From the NCBI GenBank assembly GCA_930367215.1, contig OV884057.1, positions 106,603,284 through 106,667,283 of the forward strand: 64,000 bases of DNA, in the 5' to 3' direction. Both the position numbers and the translations under genes were made by a program. Position 1 is the stretch's first letter. Each line of letters begins with the position of its first letter. The notes below the pieces were generated by a model. It did no database searches. It was not told the DNA's origin and saw nothing but the letters and a program-made list of their open reading frames with translations. Positions 1 through 9,180 of this stretch are shown here, one piece after another. Source of the stretch: Pollenia angustigena (Eukaryota > Arthropoda > Insecta > Diptera > Polleniidae).

Positions 1-995
1 ACGCTACGATTTTTATCAATTTTACATAGCTGGATATTTTATATATTAGTGCTTTTAAAAAATGATCTTCTTTCTGCATTGTTGCCGCTGCAATAATTGT
101 TTTTTCTGGTAATAGTTGTTTCCTATTTTGCCAACCGTTTTCTGATAACCATGCTGGCCCATTCCACCACAGATTGAATTTTAAAAGTTTTTCTGGAGAA
201 ATGCCTCTTGATGCTATATCAGCGGGATTTTCGTTGCTATCAACATGGTTCCAAACTGCTTTAGGTAAGAGTTTACGGATTTCTAAAACTTTATTTCTAA
301 TAAATTTGTTTTTATTTTTATTATTTTGTATCCAACCTAGTGTTATAGTGGAGTCACTCCAAGCAAAAACTTTTACGTTCAAATTTGTTTTATTTATAAC
401 CTTGTTCATTAATTTTGCTAACAAGTTTGCCGCGCACAGCTCGAGCTTTGGTAAAGTTTTCCGGTGCTTAACTGGGTTTACTCTGGTCTTAGCCGCCAAC
501 ATTGTTATATATGACCCTTTTTTAGCATATATTACACTTGCGAAAGCTTTCCCTGAAGCATCTGCAAATCCATGAAGCTCCCACTGCTCTCTATTGTTTA
601 TCTTTATCCATCTTGGAATTTTTATTTCTTCAACTTTAGAAAGATTTTCTTCCAATTCAATCCACTCCTTGGACAATTCTTCAGTTAATAATTCATCCCA
701 GTCTTTATTTAGTAACCATAACTTTTGTACAAATAACTTGATTCTTACAGTTATTGGAGTTAGCCATCCCATTGGATCAAATATCCTTGCCATCTGTGAT
801 AAAAAAAACTGTCCTTTTTGTAATAACTTTTGTTTTATCATAATTTATTTTAAATAAAAACTCATCTTTATTATGGTTCCAGTGTAAACCTAATGTTTTT
901 ATTGTATCTCCTTCCTCTATCTGTATCACTTCATGTTTTTTAGAAACTTCATCATGATCTATTATATCCTGACAATTTGACAGCCACTTACGCAA
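1..995 (-). pseudogene. BEL/Pao pol: end of RT, connection and RNase H region
   Basis: Minus-strand translation gives the RT thumb region (positions 995 to 777) and then, after a frame change at an eight-A run near 787-795, the characteristic BEL segment ARIFDPMGWL followed by the RNase H-like domain with FADAS and the WSDS and ENPADIASRG motifs. The piece runs off the left edge. The domain order matches the upstream pol part at 1013-2734, so this is one broken polyprotein. The frame change at a homopolymer could be a real mutation or a base-calling error. Confidence 0.8.
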
Positions 996-1012
996 ATAAA
1001 ATCCATACTTCT

Positions 1013-2734
1013 TTAATTCTTCTGTAATTTTTTATTTGTAATTTTTGTAATTGTAATTGTATTTGCTCCCGTTAGAAGGTCATCCATATAAAAATCACAC
1101 TTGATTATTTCTCTTATTTTTATATTTTCACATTTTTCTGCTATGTCTTGTAGGGCCATTGTTGCTAAAAATGTGGCACAAGCTGTTCCATATGTAACAG
1201 TTGTTAATTGAAATTCTTTTATTGGTTTATTTCTATTTTCACGCCATAGAACTATTTGATATTCTTGATCTTCTTCTGCTATCTTTATCTGTCTATACAT
1301 CTTTTCTATATCTCCTATTATTACATATCTCCACAATCTCCATTTTAGTAAAATCTCAAAGAGATCTTTTTGAATTCTAGGACCGACCATTAGAACATCA
1401 TTTAAGCTGCGCCCATTTGTTGTTTTTGCTGAACCATCGAAAACTACTCTGGCTTTTGTTGTTAAGCTATCTTCTCTTATCACAGCTTGATGTGGTAAAT
1501 AATATTTTCCTTCTCTTTTGGTAATTCTTTCTTTCATGTGGTCTAATTTGATGTATTCCTGCATAAATTGAATATAATATTTTTGTAGTCGGGGATTTCT
1601 ATCAAGCTTCTTCTCTAAATTAAAGAATCTGGCCAAAGCTTGCTTACGAGAATTTCCTAGCTGATTTTCTTCTTGAAACGGAAGCCTTGTTTTGATCTTA
1701 CCATCTTCCTCTCGTGTGGTGTTCCTTTGGTAGTGCTGAATACTTTTATCATACTCGTTCTGAGATTCGACTTCGATCATATCTTCTGTTTCCCAGAATT
1801 TTTCTAAATTCATCGTCATAGCGCTGATTACTTTGTTTTTATGTGGGAATGACTTTAATACTCCTGATAATATCCAGCCCAATTTTGTAGCTTGAGCTAG
1901 AACTTTATCATTTTTATGGATTCCTTCTTCTAAAATATTTGAGTAAACATCGCTGCCTAACACCATGTCTATTCTATCTGATTTGTTGAAATTCGGATCT
2001 GCGAATGTGTAATTTTTCCAGTCATCATTATTGTATTTAAATGACTTATCTGGAATCGCTGTCGATAATTTGTTGAGGACTAGTGCTTCAATCATAAGTT
2101 TCTCATCGCTAAGAAACCTGGGTCGCATTTCTAAATATACCTTTGATTTTGATCTACCAACAATTGTATCTCCAAGACCATGCAGTTGAGTTTTTTCTTT
2201 TAATCTTGGTAGTTGTAAGACTTGTGCTGCTTCTTCAGAAATAGTTGTTTTCTGCGATCCTTGATCAATTAGCGCTCTTAACGTTATAAAATTACCATCT
2301 AATGCTTTTACTCTTATTTGTGCGGTTGCTAACAACACTGTTGTATTTTTTTCTTGTTCGGTCATCATATTTATGCTTGTTTCTGGATTTTTCGTTTCTT
2401 TCTTAAAATCTTCAACATGAAGAAGCGTGTGATGATATTTACCACATGTTTTACAGTTTTCTGAATTACTTGCACATTTTATATTTAATTTATGGCTCAT
2501 ACATCGGTAACATATTTTATTTTTTCTTATAAAGCTTCTTTTTTCCATAATTGTTAATGCTTGAAACTTTTTGCAGTTTATCAACTCATGATTTGTTAGT
2601 TTACAAAATTCACAATACTTTTGTGATGTGTGAAATGCATTTGACTGCTTCTGGTTTGATTTAAAGCTGTTGTGTTTTTTGCTTCTACATGCTTCTAGAG
2701 CTTGATACTGTTGTTCCAAAAAAAAACCACACAT
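1013..2734 (-). pseudogene. BEL/Pao gag-pol: zinc knuckles, aspartic protease, first half of RT
   Basis: A 573-codon open stretch. Cys/His knuckles occupy roughly residues 40-105 (CEFC, CYRC, CKTCGKYHHTLLH). The protease active site is LIDQGSQKTT around residue 157; DQGS in place of the usual DTG/DSG is normal for BEL elements. RT motifs follow: VVFDGSAKT, IGDIEKMYRQI, and the catalytic box CDFYMDDLLTGA near the end, where YMDD is intact. The frame breaks just downstream at an A/T-rich stretch and the protein continues in another frame toward position 1. Upstream it overlaps the gag part at 2685-3050; the join lies at a nine-A run at 2717-2725. It is the pol core of the BEL element. Confidence 0.88.
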
Positions 2735-3250
2735 CTTCTAGTGTTTGTATGTCTTTTGTTTTCTTTACGCTTTGTTCATATAGACGTACCCCATCTCTAT
2801 CCAATTTACGAACCATTATTCTTGCGATTAAAGGTTCAGCATCATCAATTTTTATATTTAGTCCTTTTAATGCTTGAACACATTCATTTGTTGTATCCAA
2901 CAATTGTTTTACACTAAAAGCTGACTCAGTATTTACCATTGGATGATCAAGGATCTTATCTACTTGTGTTGTAAATAGCAATCTCTTGTTTTCATACCTT
3001 GACTTCAAGATATTCCATGCTGCTTCATAATTAGCGTCTGTTACTTTCAAGTGTTGAATAAGTCTTCCAGCCTCTCCTCTGACGTAGTTTTTTCATCGAT
3101 ACATTTTTTCTGCGTTAGAAAAATTATGCTGGCTATGCACAAGATTTTTAAAAAGGTCATAGAATGAAGGCCATTCAGCTACGTTTCCAAAAAACACTGG
3201 AATTTTTATATCTTCCAATTTGACGGAATTATAAATTGAAGTTGTGTCAG
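2685..3250 (-). pseudogene. BEL/Pao gag middle region
   Basis: Positions 3050-2685 give an open stretch of 121 residues; the homology extends to about 3250 with broken frame. It carries the conserved BEL gag features: a proline/phenylalanine-rich VFFGN..EWPSFYDLF block, an NAEKMY helix, RGEAGRLI, and the NYEAAWNILKSRYENKR block. It links the N-terminal coiled coil (3548-3871) to the zinc knuckles. Frameshifts and stops separate the blocks, so no gag protein can be made from this copy as it stands. Confidence 0.8.
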
Positions 3251-3547
3251 CTTTTTCTAGTGCAACCATTATTTGTTTTAGAGTTATTCTGTATTCACGA
3301 GCAACGTTTTCAAATTCCTCTTTTCTGCCTCATCGTTCCCAATTACTTTGCTTATGTTTGCATACTCCTTCTTAATTTCTTAGAAACAGTGTTCTAGCTC
3401 CGTCTTTGTTATTGATAATTCAGTTTTTTATTGTTGTTGATCTCCTCAAGCGCTTCGTCCATTAATTCTTGTAGACTATTTATTTTCCTTTTAAATTTTC
3501 GTTTTAGCGATAAGTGATTACTATTGCTTGTGTTTTCATCTTTGAGG

Positions 3548-3871
3548 TTATCTTCTACATTTTTTTTTAGTAGTTGGTGTTATTTCGAGGTGTTTTTCAT
3601 CAGATTCCTTCTCATCTAACATTCTAAACGCTTCTTCAATCACAGTATTAATCGCGCCAAAATAATTTTTTTTAAAATACTGTTCGTCTTCTATTCCCAG
3701 TGCGATTAATTTTTTATTATTTGATTCAAACTCAACTTGAATTTTATTCAAACGTTTTCTTTTCTCGTCAATCTGCACTGACCGAAATCTTCCTTCGGAA
3801 ATTTTCTCTCGAAGCGATATGGACTCTTCGCCAAGTTCTTTCTGTTGTTCCAATAGCTTTGGTTTTGACAT
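3548..3871 (-). pseudogene. BEL/Pao gag N-terminus, coiled coil
   Basis: The open stretch starts at an ATG (3871) and gives 107 residues, rich in Lys, Glu and Leu with heptad character (residues about 5-60), as in the N-termini of BEL gag proteins. It ends in a Lys/Arg-rich frame-broken tail at a run of T on the plus strand (3560-3567). It lies immediately downstream, in transcription sense, of the minisatellite leader, which fits a translation start. Identity as gag rests on position and composition. Confidence 0.65.
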
Positions 3872-3889
3872 ATTAATTTATGTATATGT

Positions 3890-4376
3890 TTTACGCGTTT
3901 ATTACACTTTTTCCGATGTCTAAGCCTCGGTTACGCTTTTGTTTCCGATGTTTAAGCCTCGGTTACGCTTTTAATATTTTTTCCGATGTTTAAGCCTCGG
4001 TTACGCTTTTAATATTTTTTCCGATGTTTTAAGCCTCGGTTACGCTTTTAATATTTGTTTTCCTATGTTTAAGCCTCGGTTACGCTTTTAATATTTTTTC
4101 CGATGTTTAAGCCTCGGTTACCCTTTTAATATTTTTTCCGATGTTTAAGCCTCGATTACGCTTTTAATATTTTTTCCGATGTTTAAGCCTCGGTTACGCT
4201 TTTAATATTTTTTCCGATGTTTAACCCTCGGTTACGCTTTTAATATTTTTTCCGATGTTTAAGCCTCGGTTACGCTTTTAATATTTTTTCCGATGTTTAA
4301 GCCTCGGTTACGCTTTTAATATTTTTTTCCGATGTTTAAGCCTCGGTTATCCTATGTTTAAGCCTCGGTTACGCTT
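3890..4376. repeat. 38-bp minisatellite in BEL leader, about 13 copies
   Basis: The unit, read on the plus strand, contains CCGATGTTTAAGCCTCGGTT followed by ACGCTTTTAATATTTTTT. About thirteen copies stand head to tail with few differences; two units (near 3900 and 4350) are shorter. The array sits between the gag start (3871) and the primer-binding region (about 7640), so it is the 5' untranslated leader of the BEL element. The piggyBac element entered at a TTAA at its far end. Confidence 0.9.
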
Positions 4377-4566
4377 TTAACACGTTGGCTGCCAAAGCCT
4401 TTTTAGAATTTTGATCGTTCATTGACAGTGTCATTTATCAATTTTGGTCACCTGAGGCCAACAACTTATTTTTGTTCTTTTTTGTTTCTTAGTGCCTAAA
4501 AATAAGTTTTGACTACTCGCGACTTTATTGTGGTCCCTAATTTTGCAGTTATAACGGTTTTTTTGT

Positions 4567-4651
4567 GTCGCACCTTTTCGTGCGACATGGCCTGGGAGAA
4601 CATAAAACATGTTGTGGGGCCACGTCGCACGAAAATGTGCGACAGTAATTT
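4567..4651. repeat. piggyBac left subterminal palindromes
   Basis: Two copies of the imperfect palindrome GTCGCAC-spacer-GTGCGAC lie here, with the spacer ATGGCC/GTGGCC context repeated at the other end. Placement inside the terminal 270 bp of both ends suggests transposase or host-factor binding sites; this is inferred. Confidence 0.7.
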
Positions 4652-4739
4652 TATGTAGTTTTTGAGTTGTATTTAATATTTTTGTTTTATTTTATTATTT
4701 ATTTATTTATTTTTTTTAACTTTTAGAATAATTTATAGA

Positions 4740-6506
4740 ATGACGCGAAGAAATATAAAAGATAACGAGATTGCAGATATATTGCAAGATGTGGTAACTT
4801 CGGACAGCGATGACGACGATGGAGATTTTTCAAGAGACGATTCTGAAATTGATATTAATTGGCTACCAAATGAGGACCCCAATTCAGATACTAATAAAGG
4901 GTTTAATGTTTTTGATGATGAACATGAGGAAAATCAGGACTTTGATGACGAGGATGAGCATGCTGGAGACGGTGATAATACCATGGATCCTAATTCCAAG
5001 GACACTCAAATAAATTGGGCTGAGTTTTCTTCCAGACAAAAAACTTTCCCGTTTACTGGCAAATCTGGACTTCTTATAGATGTTGCGCCAAATATAAGTT
5101 GCATAGATGCTTTCAAACTTTTTGTCGATAATGAAATAATCGACCACATCGTTTGTGAAACAAATAAATATGCGCAACAACAATTGGAAAGGAGATCATC
5201 TCGTAAACTAATGTGGAGTCCCACAAACAATCGTGAAATTAAAAAGTTTTTTGGACTCATATTATGGATGGGTCTCGTAAAGGTTGGCAGTCTCGAAACA
5301 TATTGGTCCAAAGAATTTATGTTTAATTTTGGAGTTCCCGCAAAAACAATGTCTCGCAATCGCTTTCAACTTTTGTTAAACTTCATACATTTTGCCGACA
5401 ACCGAGATATTCTTCCAGGAGATAAACTTGGCAAAATAAGCCCAATTATAGACATGCTACAGGCTAATTTCCAGAAAGTTTACATGCCAGGAGAAAATAT
5501 TGTCATTGACGAAAGCATTATACCTTGGAGAGGAAGATTGAGTTTCCGTCAATACCTTCCGAACAAAACCGACCCATATGGGGTTACACTTTTTAAGTTG
5601 TGCACTCAGGAGGGATTTACTTGGTCGGCAAAAGTGTACTCGGGCAAGAACGCCACAGGCGTGAGAGAAACTGGGCTCGCACAAAAAGTTTGTGAAGAAC
5701 TTTCTTGTCTTCTGAAAGGAGAAGGCCGTACCCTTTTTGTGGATAACTATTATACTAGTTATGAACTTGCGCGTTCCATGTTACATCAAAATACCCACCT
5801 TGTTGGAACATTACGGGCCAACAAAAAGAATTATCCGGCAGAAGTTATGAAAGCTAATCTGAAAAGAGGCGAGATGGTAGCCCGTGAGGAGGAAAATGGA
5901 GTGGTTGTGTTAAAGTGGAAGGACACCAGAGATGTTAGGATTCTTTCGACGAAACACCCCCCTATAATGGTAGCCACGTCGAGCCATCCAAATGTAGACA
6001 GTAATGAACCATCCACCAGTACCAACAACCCACCATCCACCAGGAATCGAAGGCAACGAGCTATTGAAAACCCCCTTGCTGTTATTGATTACAATCAAGC
6101 CAAATTAGGTGTTGATATATCCGATCAAATGACATCCTACGCCACTTCTCTTAGAAGAGGTGTTAAGTGGTACCGCAAAGTGTCTTTTGAACTGTTACTT
6201 GGAATGTCTGTCGTAAATGCTTCTATAATATATAAAAAGGCTACAAACAAACAAATTTCAATAACCAAATTTCGGCAGGAGATTTCAAATGCTTTGTTAG
6301 ACTTCATGTCTCCAGAACCCATAACAAAAGGAAAACATTTTATAAAAAAAAGAAAGGACGATAACGGAAAAACAATAAGGCGTGCTTGCGTACCGTGTTA
6401 TGCCATGTCAAAAAAATCTACTGATAGGGTAAAAGCCAGAAAGAGCTTAAAAAGGACCACCACCTACTGCCCAATATGCCCTAATAAACCGCAACTATGT
6501 GTATAA
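4740..6506 (+). CDS. piggyBac transposase (DDE_Tnp_1_7 family)
   Basis: Cut-and-paste transposase of 588 residues, near the normal length of 550-620. Residues 1-90 are acidic and disordered. The catalytic RNase H-like domain spans about 105-510. Likely catalytic aspartates are D257 (IVIDES), D335 (LFVDNYY) and D459 (KLGVDISDQ); the spacing of the last two is longer than in the moth element because of a Ser/Thr/Pro/Asn-rich insert at about 415-440. The C-terminus (about 555-588) is a cysteine-rich zinc-binding tail (CVPC, CPIC), the part that in this family binds the ends. The ATG at 4740 is the first in frame, preceded by an AT-rich leader. No frameshift or stop is seen. It works in the nucleus on its own 14-bp ends and TTAA targets. 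Confidence 0.95.
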   Translation: MTRRNIKDNEIADILQDVVTSDSDDDDGDFSRDDSEIDINWLPNEDPNSDTNKGFNVFDDEHEENQDFDDEDEHAGDGDNTMDPNSKDTQINWAEFSSRQKTFPFTGKSGLLIDVAPNISCIDAFKLFVDNEIIDHIVCETNKYAQQQLERRSSRKLMWSPTNNREIKKFFGLILWMGLVKVGSLETYWSKEFMFNFGVPAKTMSRNRFQLLLNFIHFADNRDILPGDKLGKISPIIDMLQANFQKVYMPGENIVIDESIIPWRGRLSFRQYLPNKTDPYGVTLFKLCTQEGFTWSAKVYSGKNATGVRETGLAQKVCEELSCLLKGEGRTLFVDNYYTSYELARSMLHQNTHLVGTLRANKKNYPAEVMKANLKRGEMVAREEENGVVVLKWKDTRDVRILSTKHPPIMVATSSHPNVDSNEPSTSTNNPPSTRNRRQRAIENPLAVIDYNQAKLGVDISDQMTSYATSLRRGVKWYRKVSFELLLGMSVVNASIIYKKATNKQISITKFRQEISNALLDFMSPEPITKGKHFIKKRKDDNGKTIRRACVPCYAMSKKSTDRVKARKSLKRTTTYCPICPNKPQLCV

Positions 6507-7304
6507 TGTTTTCCTAAATATTCGCACCAGAAGAATTAATTTTGATTAATTTACATTTTAATTGCATTACTTTTGCACTGATCTCCATTAACAAATTGAA
6601 TTTTTAATATTAAGTTTATTGTTTTCTATTGATCTCAAAATTGAATTTCTAATTTTAAGTTTATTGTTTTTCTACTGATCTCCATTTGAAATTACATACA
6701 TATATCATATATATTATTTCTAAAGCACTTTTTTTTGTCGGTTGCAAATATCTCCCATACCACCGCATCAAATTTAATGAATGATATCTCATTTTAAAGC
6801 TTATTTCTAACAATAATGACGAAAAATAATTAGAAATATATTTTTGTTTGTATTAAGGATTCGTACGGGCAAAAAGTTAACGATGATCATGTCATTACCT
6901 CTAACATTGTATTCAAAGAAGTATTATAAAAGCATTTAAACATATGTATGTATGTACGTATGTAAATATGTATGATATACTTATATTATGATTTCTAATA
7001 TTATTATACTTTTAATAAAATGTATTGAAGTTACTAAAATTTCTATTAATTATTTTAATTTTATGTTACAAAAATGACAACTAACGGTGCGAAATATTCG
7101 CACGGGTCATCTAGTATTTTTATATTTTTTTTGCTCATAAATGAATTGATTTTTAAAAGAATTAATGAAAAAACAAATTTAAATTTCCAACTTTTTTATT
7201 ATCCAAAAAAATACCATTAAAAATACACAGAGGCCATGGGAAATACACCAAAATGTTCACCACAGGCCAGAGAATCCAAATACCATGTAAAATTCCATAT
7301 TAAA

Positions 7305-7453
7305 ATGTACGAAAATGTGCGACGTGGCCTGAAGGTAACATTAAGGTGTCGCACGAAAATGTGCGACGTGGCCTCAGCGTAACATTAAGGTGTCGCACGA
7401 AAATGTGCGACGTGGCCTCATGGTAACATATGGGTGTCGCATGAAGACGTGGC
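7305..7453. repeat. piggyBac right subterminal palindrome array
   Basis: Repeats of about 60 bp, each with GTCGCACGAAAATGTGCGAC followed by GTGGCCT and a variable ACATTAAGGT-like linker, in three full copies plus partial ones (near 7313, 7348, 7396 and 7436). Same motif as at the left end. They stop three bases before the TIR. Confidence 0.85.
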
Positions 7454-7467
7454 AGCCAACGTGTTAA

Positions 7468-7651
7468 TATACAACTTCTGAGTCTCTTTCCACTGGTGGG
7501 GGAAAACAAAGAAGAGTTTTTATTTTACTCTATTTTAGAGTTTAGAATTCAGTTTTAAATTCTTTAATATTTTATTAATCTGGTTCAAAGTTCTCAGAGC
7601 CTCTTACAACTGGTGGGGGAAAACACTAAGAAAAAATTCGAAGGACCAAAA
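7468..7651 (-). promoter_or_regulatory. BEL leader and candidate tRNA primer-binding site
   Basis: On the minus strand the stretch just inside the presumed LTR edge reads TTTTGGTCCTTCGAA (7651 down to 7637), a TGG-initiated sequence in the position of a primer-binding site. The leader also has two copies of ACTGGTGGGGGAAAAC on the plus strand (7492 and 7608). Family assignment of the priming tRNA is not attempted. Confidence 0.5.
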
Positions 7652-8112
7652 TGTAAATAAATACACATGAATACTCTTTTAGTACAGATTTATTTTAATA
7701 AATTCATAGCCTTATATACTATTTTTGAAATCTTAAAACTAAGTGCAACTAAAGGGAAAGCATAAACTAAAAACAATAATAGAACTAAGTAAAAGATAAG
7801 ACTTCCATTAAATATTTAAAATGCAGATAAGGGTGTTTTTGGTACAAACACTGATAATATGTTTGCCATAGATATAACGTTATTTCATAAACTAAGATAA
7901 GTACCTAAATACACAGTGTCATGTAACATACATATGCTCATTATTTTTACTATCGAAGATCATATTCATATTTGAAACTATTGTTATTACCATAAACTAA
8001 GATAAGTATAAAAATCTTTAATCCTAAATAAACATAAACCTAAACAAATTGTTATTTAACATACATATGCTCTTATTTATACTATTGAAGATTATGTTCA
8101 TATTTGAACAGG
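7652..8112 (-). mobile_element. Presumed 5' LTR of the BEL element
   Basis: Position is from the adjacent primer-binding-like site; the edge begins TGTAAATAAATAC on the plus strand. The sequence is AT-rich and noncoding. The upstream half contains an imperfect duplication of about 100 bp (7889-7988 and 7991-8112), each copy containing CATAAACTAAGATAAGTA and ACATACATATGCTC. This would be duplicated U3 sequence. The outer limit is a guess because the partner LTR lies outside the window. Confidence 0.45.
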
Positions 8113-8183
8113 ACATAAACAAATTAAATAAAAAAAAAGTCACCTGTGGTGAAGGGTACTAATAAAAAAAATTTTAAAAACTG

Positions 8184-8250
8184 GGGCAACCAGGACTCAA
8201 ACCTGAAACCTCACGAGTCTTAGCCTGCAAGATACACAACTCGACTACGA
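8184..8250 (-). tRNA. tRNA-like pseudogene or SINE head
   Basis: The minus strand shows a well-formed T arm (TCAGG-TTTGAGT-CCTGG) matching the pol III box B, and a plausible anticodon loop CTAAGAC (anticodon AAG, U33 and A37 present). The anticodon stem pairs poorly and no acceptor stem forms, so it is not a functional tRNA. A T run follows within a few bases of the 3' end, as in pol III terminators. Confidence 0.35.
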
Positions 8251-8344
8251 ATTTTGCTGAAGAAGCGTTAAATTAAAATATATTGAAACTACTTGTTTGT
8301 TTCTTTATTCTGTTTATGGGCTTGTATGTGTTAAATTAAACGCA

Positions 8345-8700
8345 TTAAAATAAATAACAAAAAAAACAACAACCACAAGGGATTTTTTTTGGAAAAATTA
8401 GAGGCAGTCGTGGCTTTTTCGTCATATCTAAGCCATTTGTGGACCGATCTTGCTGAATTTCAATAGCTGGACTGTATGTAACATACATGTAAAACAACCT
8501 AGCCGCTATCATGTCTGGATTATCCGGAAAACACATATCAAACGTTAAATCAACCTCTCTTCTCATATGGACCCAGAATATATATACTTTATGGGGTCTA
8601 AAATCAATATTGTGGAAATTACAAACGTTATGACAAACTTCTATACACCCTTTTACACATGTGGTGAAGGGTATAAAAAGAACAAGTGCAGTAAGTTTGA
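8345..8700 (-). repeat. Dispersed AT-rich repeat, also at 52335-52470
   Basis: The part at 8570-8690 is the reverse complement of the stretch at 52335-52440: both carry ACCCTxCACCAC, AGGGTATA, TTTGTCAT, AGACCCCATAA and TATATATTCTGGGTCC in the same order. The open frame at 8345-8566 shows no recognisable domain and is treated as chance. Class unknown. Confidence 0.6.
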
Positions 8701-8726
8701 ATGAAATTGAATATATATAATAATAT

Positions 8727-9167
8727 TGTTACGTTTTTCCTTTAATAAACGCGTTCGGTTTACTCCCTTTATAATAAACCGTTGAGTTCTTTTAATTGCA
8801 AATAAAAATAAATACACACACTTATTCAACTTAACAAACTTTATTGAAATTAATTATTTTGTTCACAATTGTTAGTTACGAACAGAACCGTTTTTCAAAA
8901 CAGACTCAACTAATTTTACATGAGTCACCCCTTTTTATATTTCATAATTATTTCTAGATTTTTCCTGAACCTTCCCGTAAAAACTATTTATTATGTTCTA
9001 TAACCATTTCTAGAAATTACTGGGAAATTTATATAGGAATTATTTTTAAAATAACAGTTGTGTTGAAAATTATACATGACAATTTTAAGTAACATAAAAC
9101 TATAACTTACAAGATAACTTATAACTATAACTATAAATAATTCTTAGATAATTTAACTTTCGTAACA
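8727..9167 (-). mobile_element. 3' LTR of the RT-less element
   Basis: 441 bp, TG...CA bounded. Matches the right LTR almost perfectly. Preceded in transcription sense by the polypurine tract AAGTGGAGGGCAG (9180-9168). Confidence 0.92.
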
Positions 9168-9180
9168 CTGCCCTCCACTT
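9168..9180 (-). promoter_or_regulatory. Polypurine tract
   Basis: AAGTGGAGGGCAG on the minus strand, directly next to the 3' LTR; the expected plus-strand primer of an LTR element. The TAA stop of the polyprotein overlaps it. Confidence 0.75.

Larger units (their letters stand above)
4381..7463 (+). mobile_element. piggyBac-family DNA transposon, complete
   Basis: The element is 3083 bp. It begins CACGTTGGCTGCCA and ends with the exact reverse complement (7450-7463), and is bounded by TTAA on both sides (4377-4380 and 7464-7467), the hallmark of piggyBac insertion and precise excision. It holds one uninterrupted 588-codon transposase. Both subterminal regions carry an imperfect palindrome around GTCGCAC...GTGCGAC. 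Inserted in the BEL leader; the leader resumes at 7468. All visible requirements for mobility are present, so it may be active or recently so. Confidence 0.95.
1..8112 (-). mobile_element. BEL/Pao LTR retrotransposon, degraded, 3' end outside the window
   Basis: Reading right to left, the parts are a presumed LTR (from about 8112 down to 7652), a primer-binding-like stretch, a leader with a 38-bp minisatellite, a gag with a coiled-coil N-terminus and the gag region typical of BEL elements, zinc knuckles, a protease with the BEL-type DQGS active site, RT and RNase H. The integrase lies beyond position 1. A piggyBac element (4381-7463) has inserted in the leader. The gag-pol frame is interrupted repeatedly, several times at A/T runs. 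The right limit is uncertain because the second LTR is not visible. Family call from motifs seen in the sequence; autonomy is lost in this copy as it stands. Confidence 0.85.

Noticed and set aside
2689..2917. Plus-strand frames opposite BEL gag
   Set aside because: Shadows of the gag-pol on the other strand.
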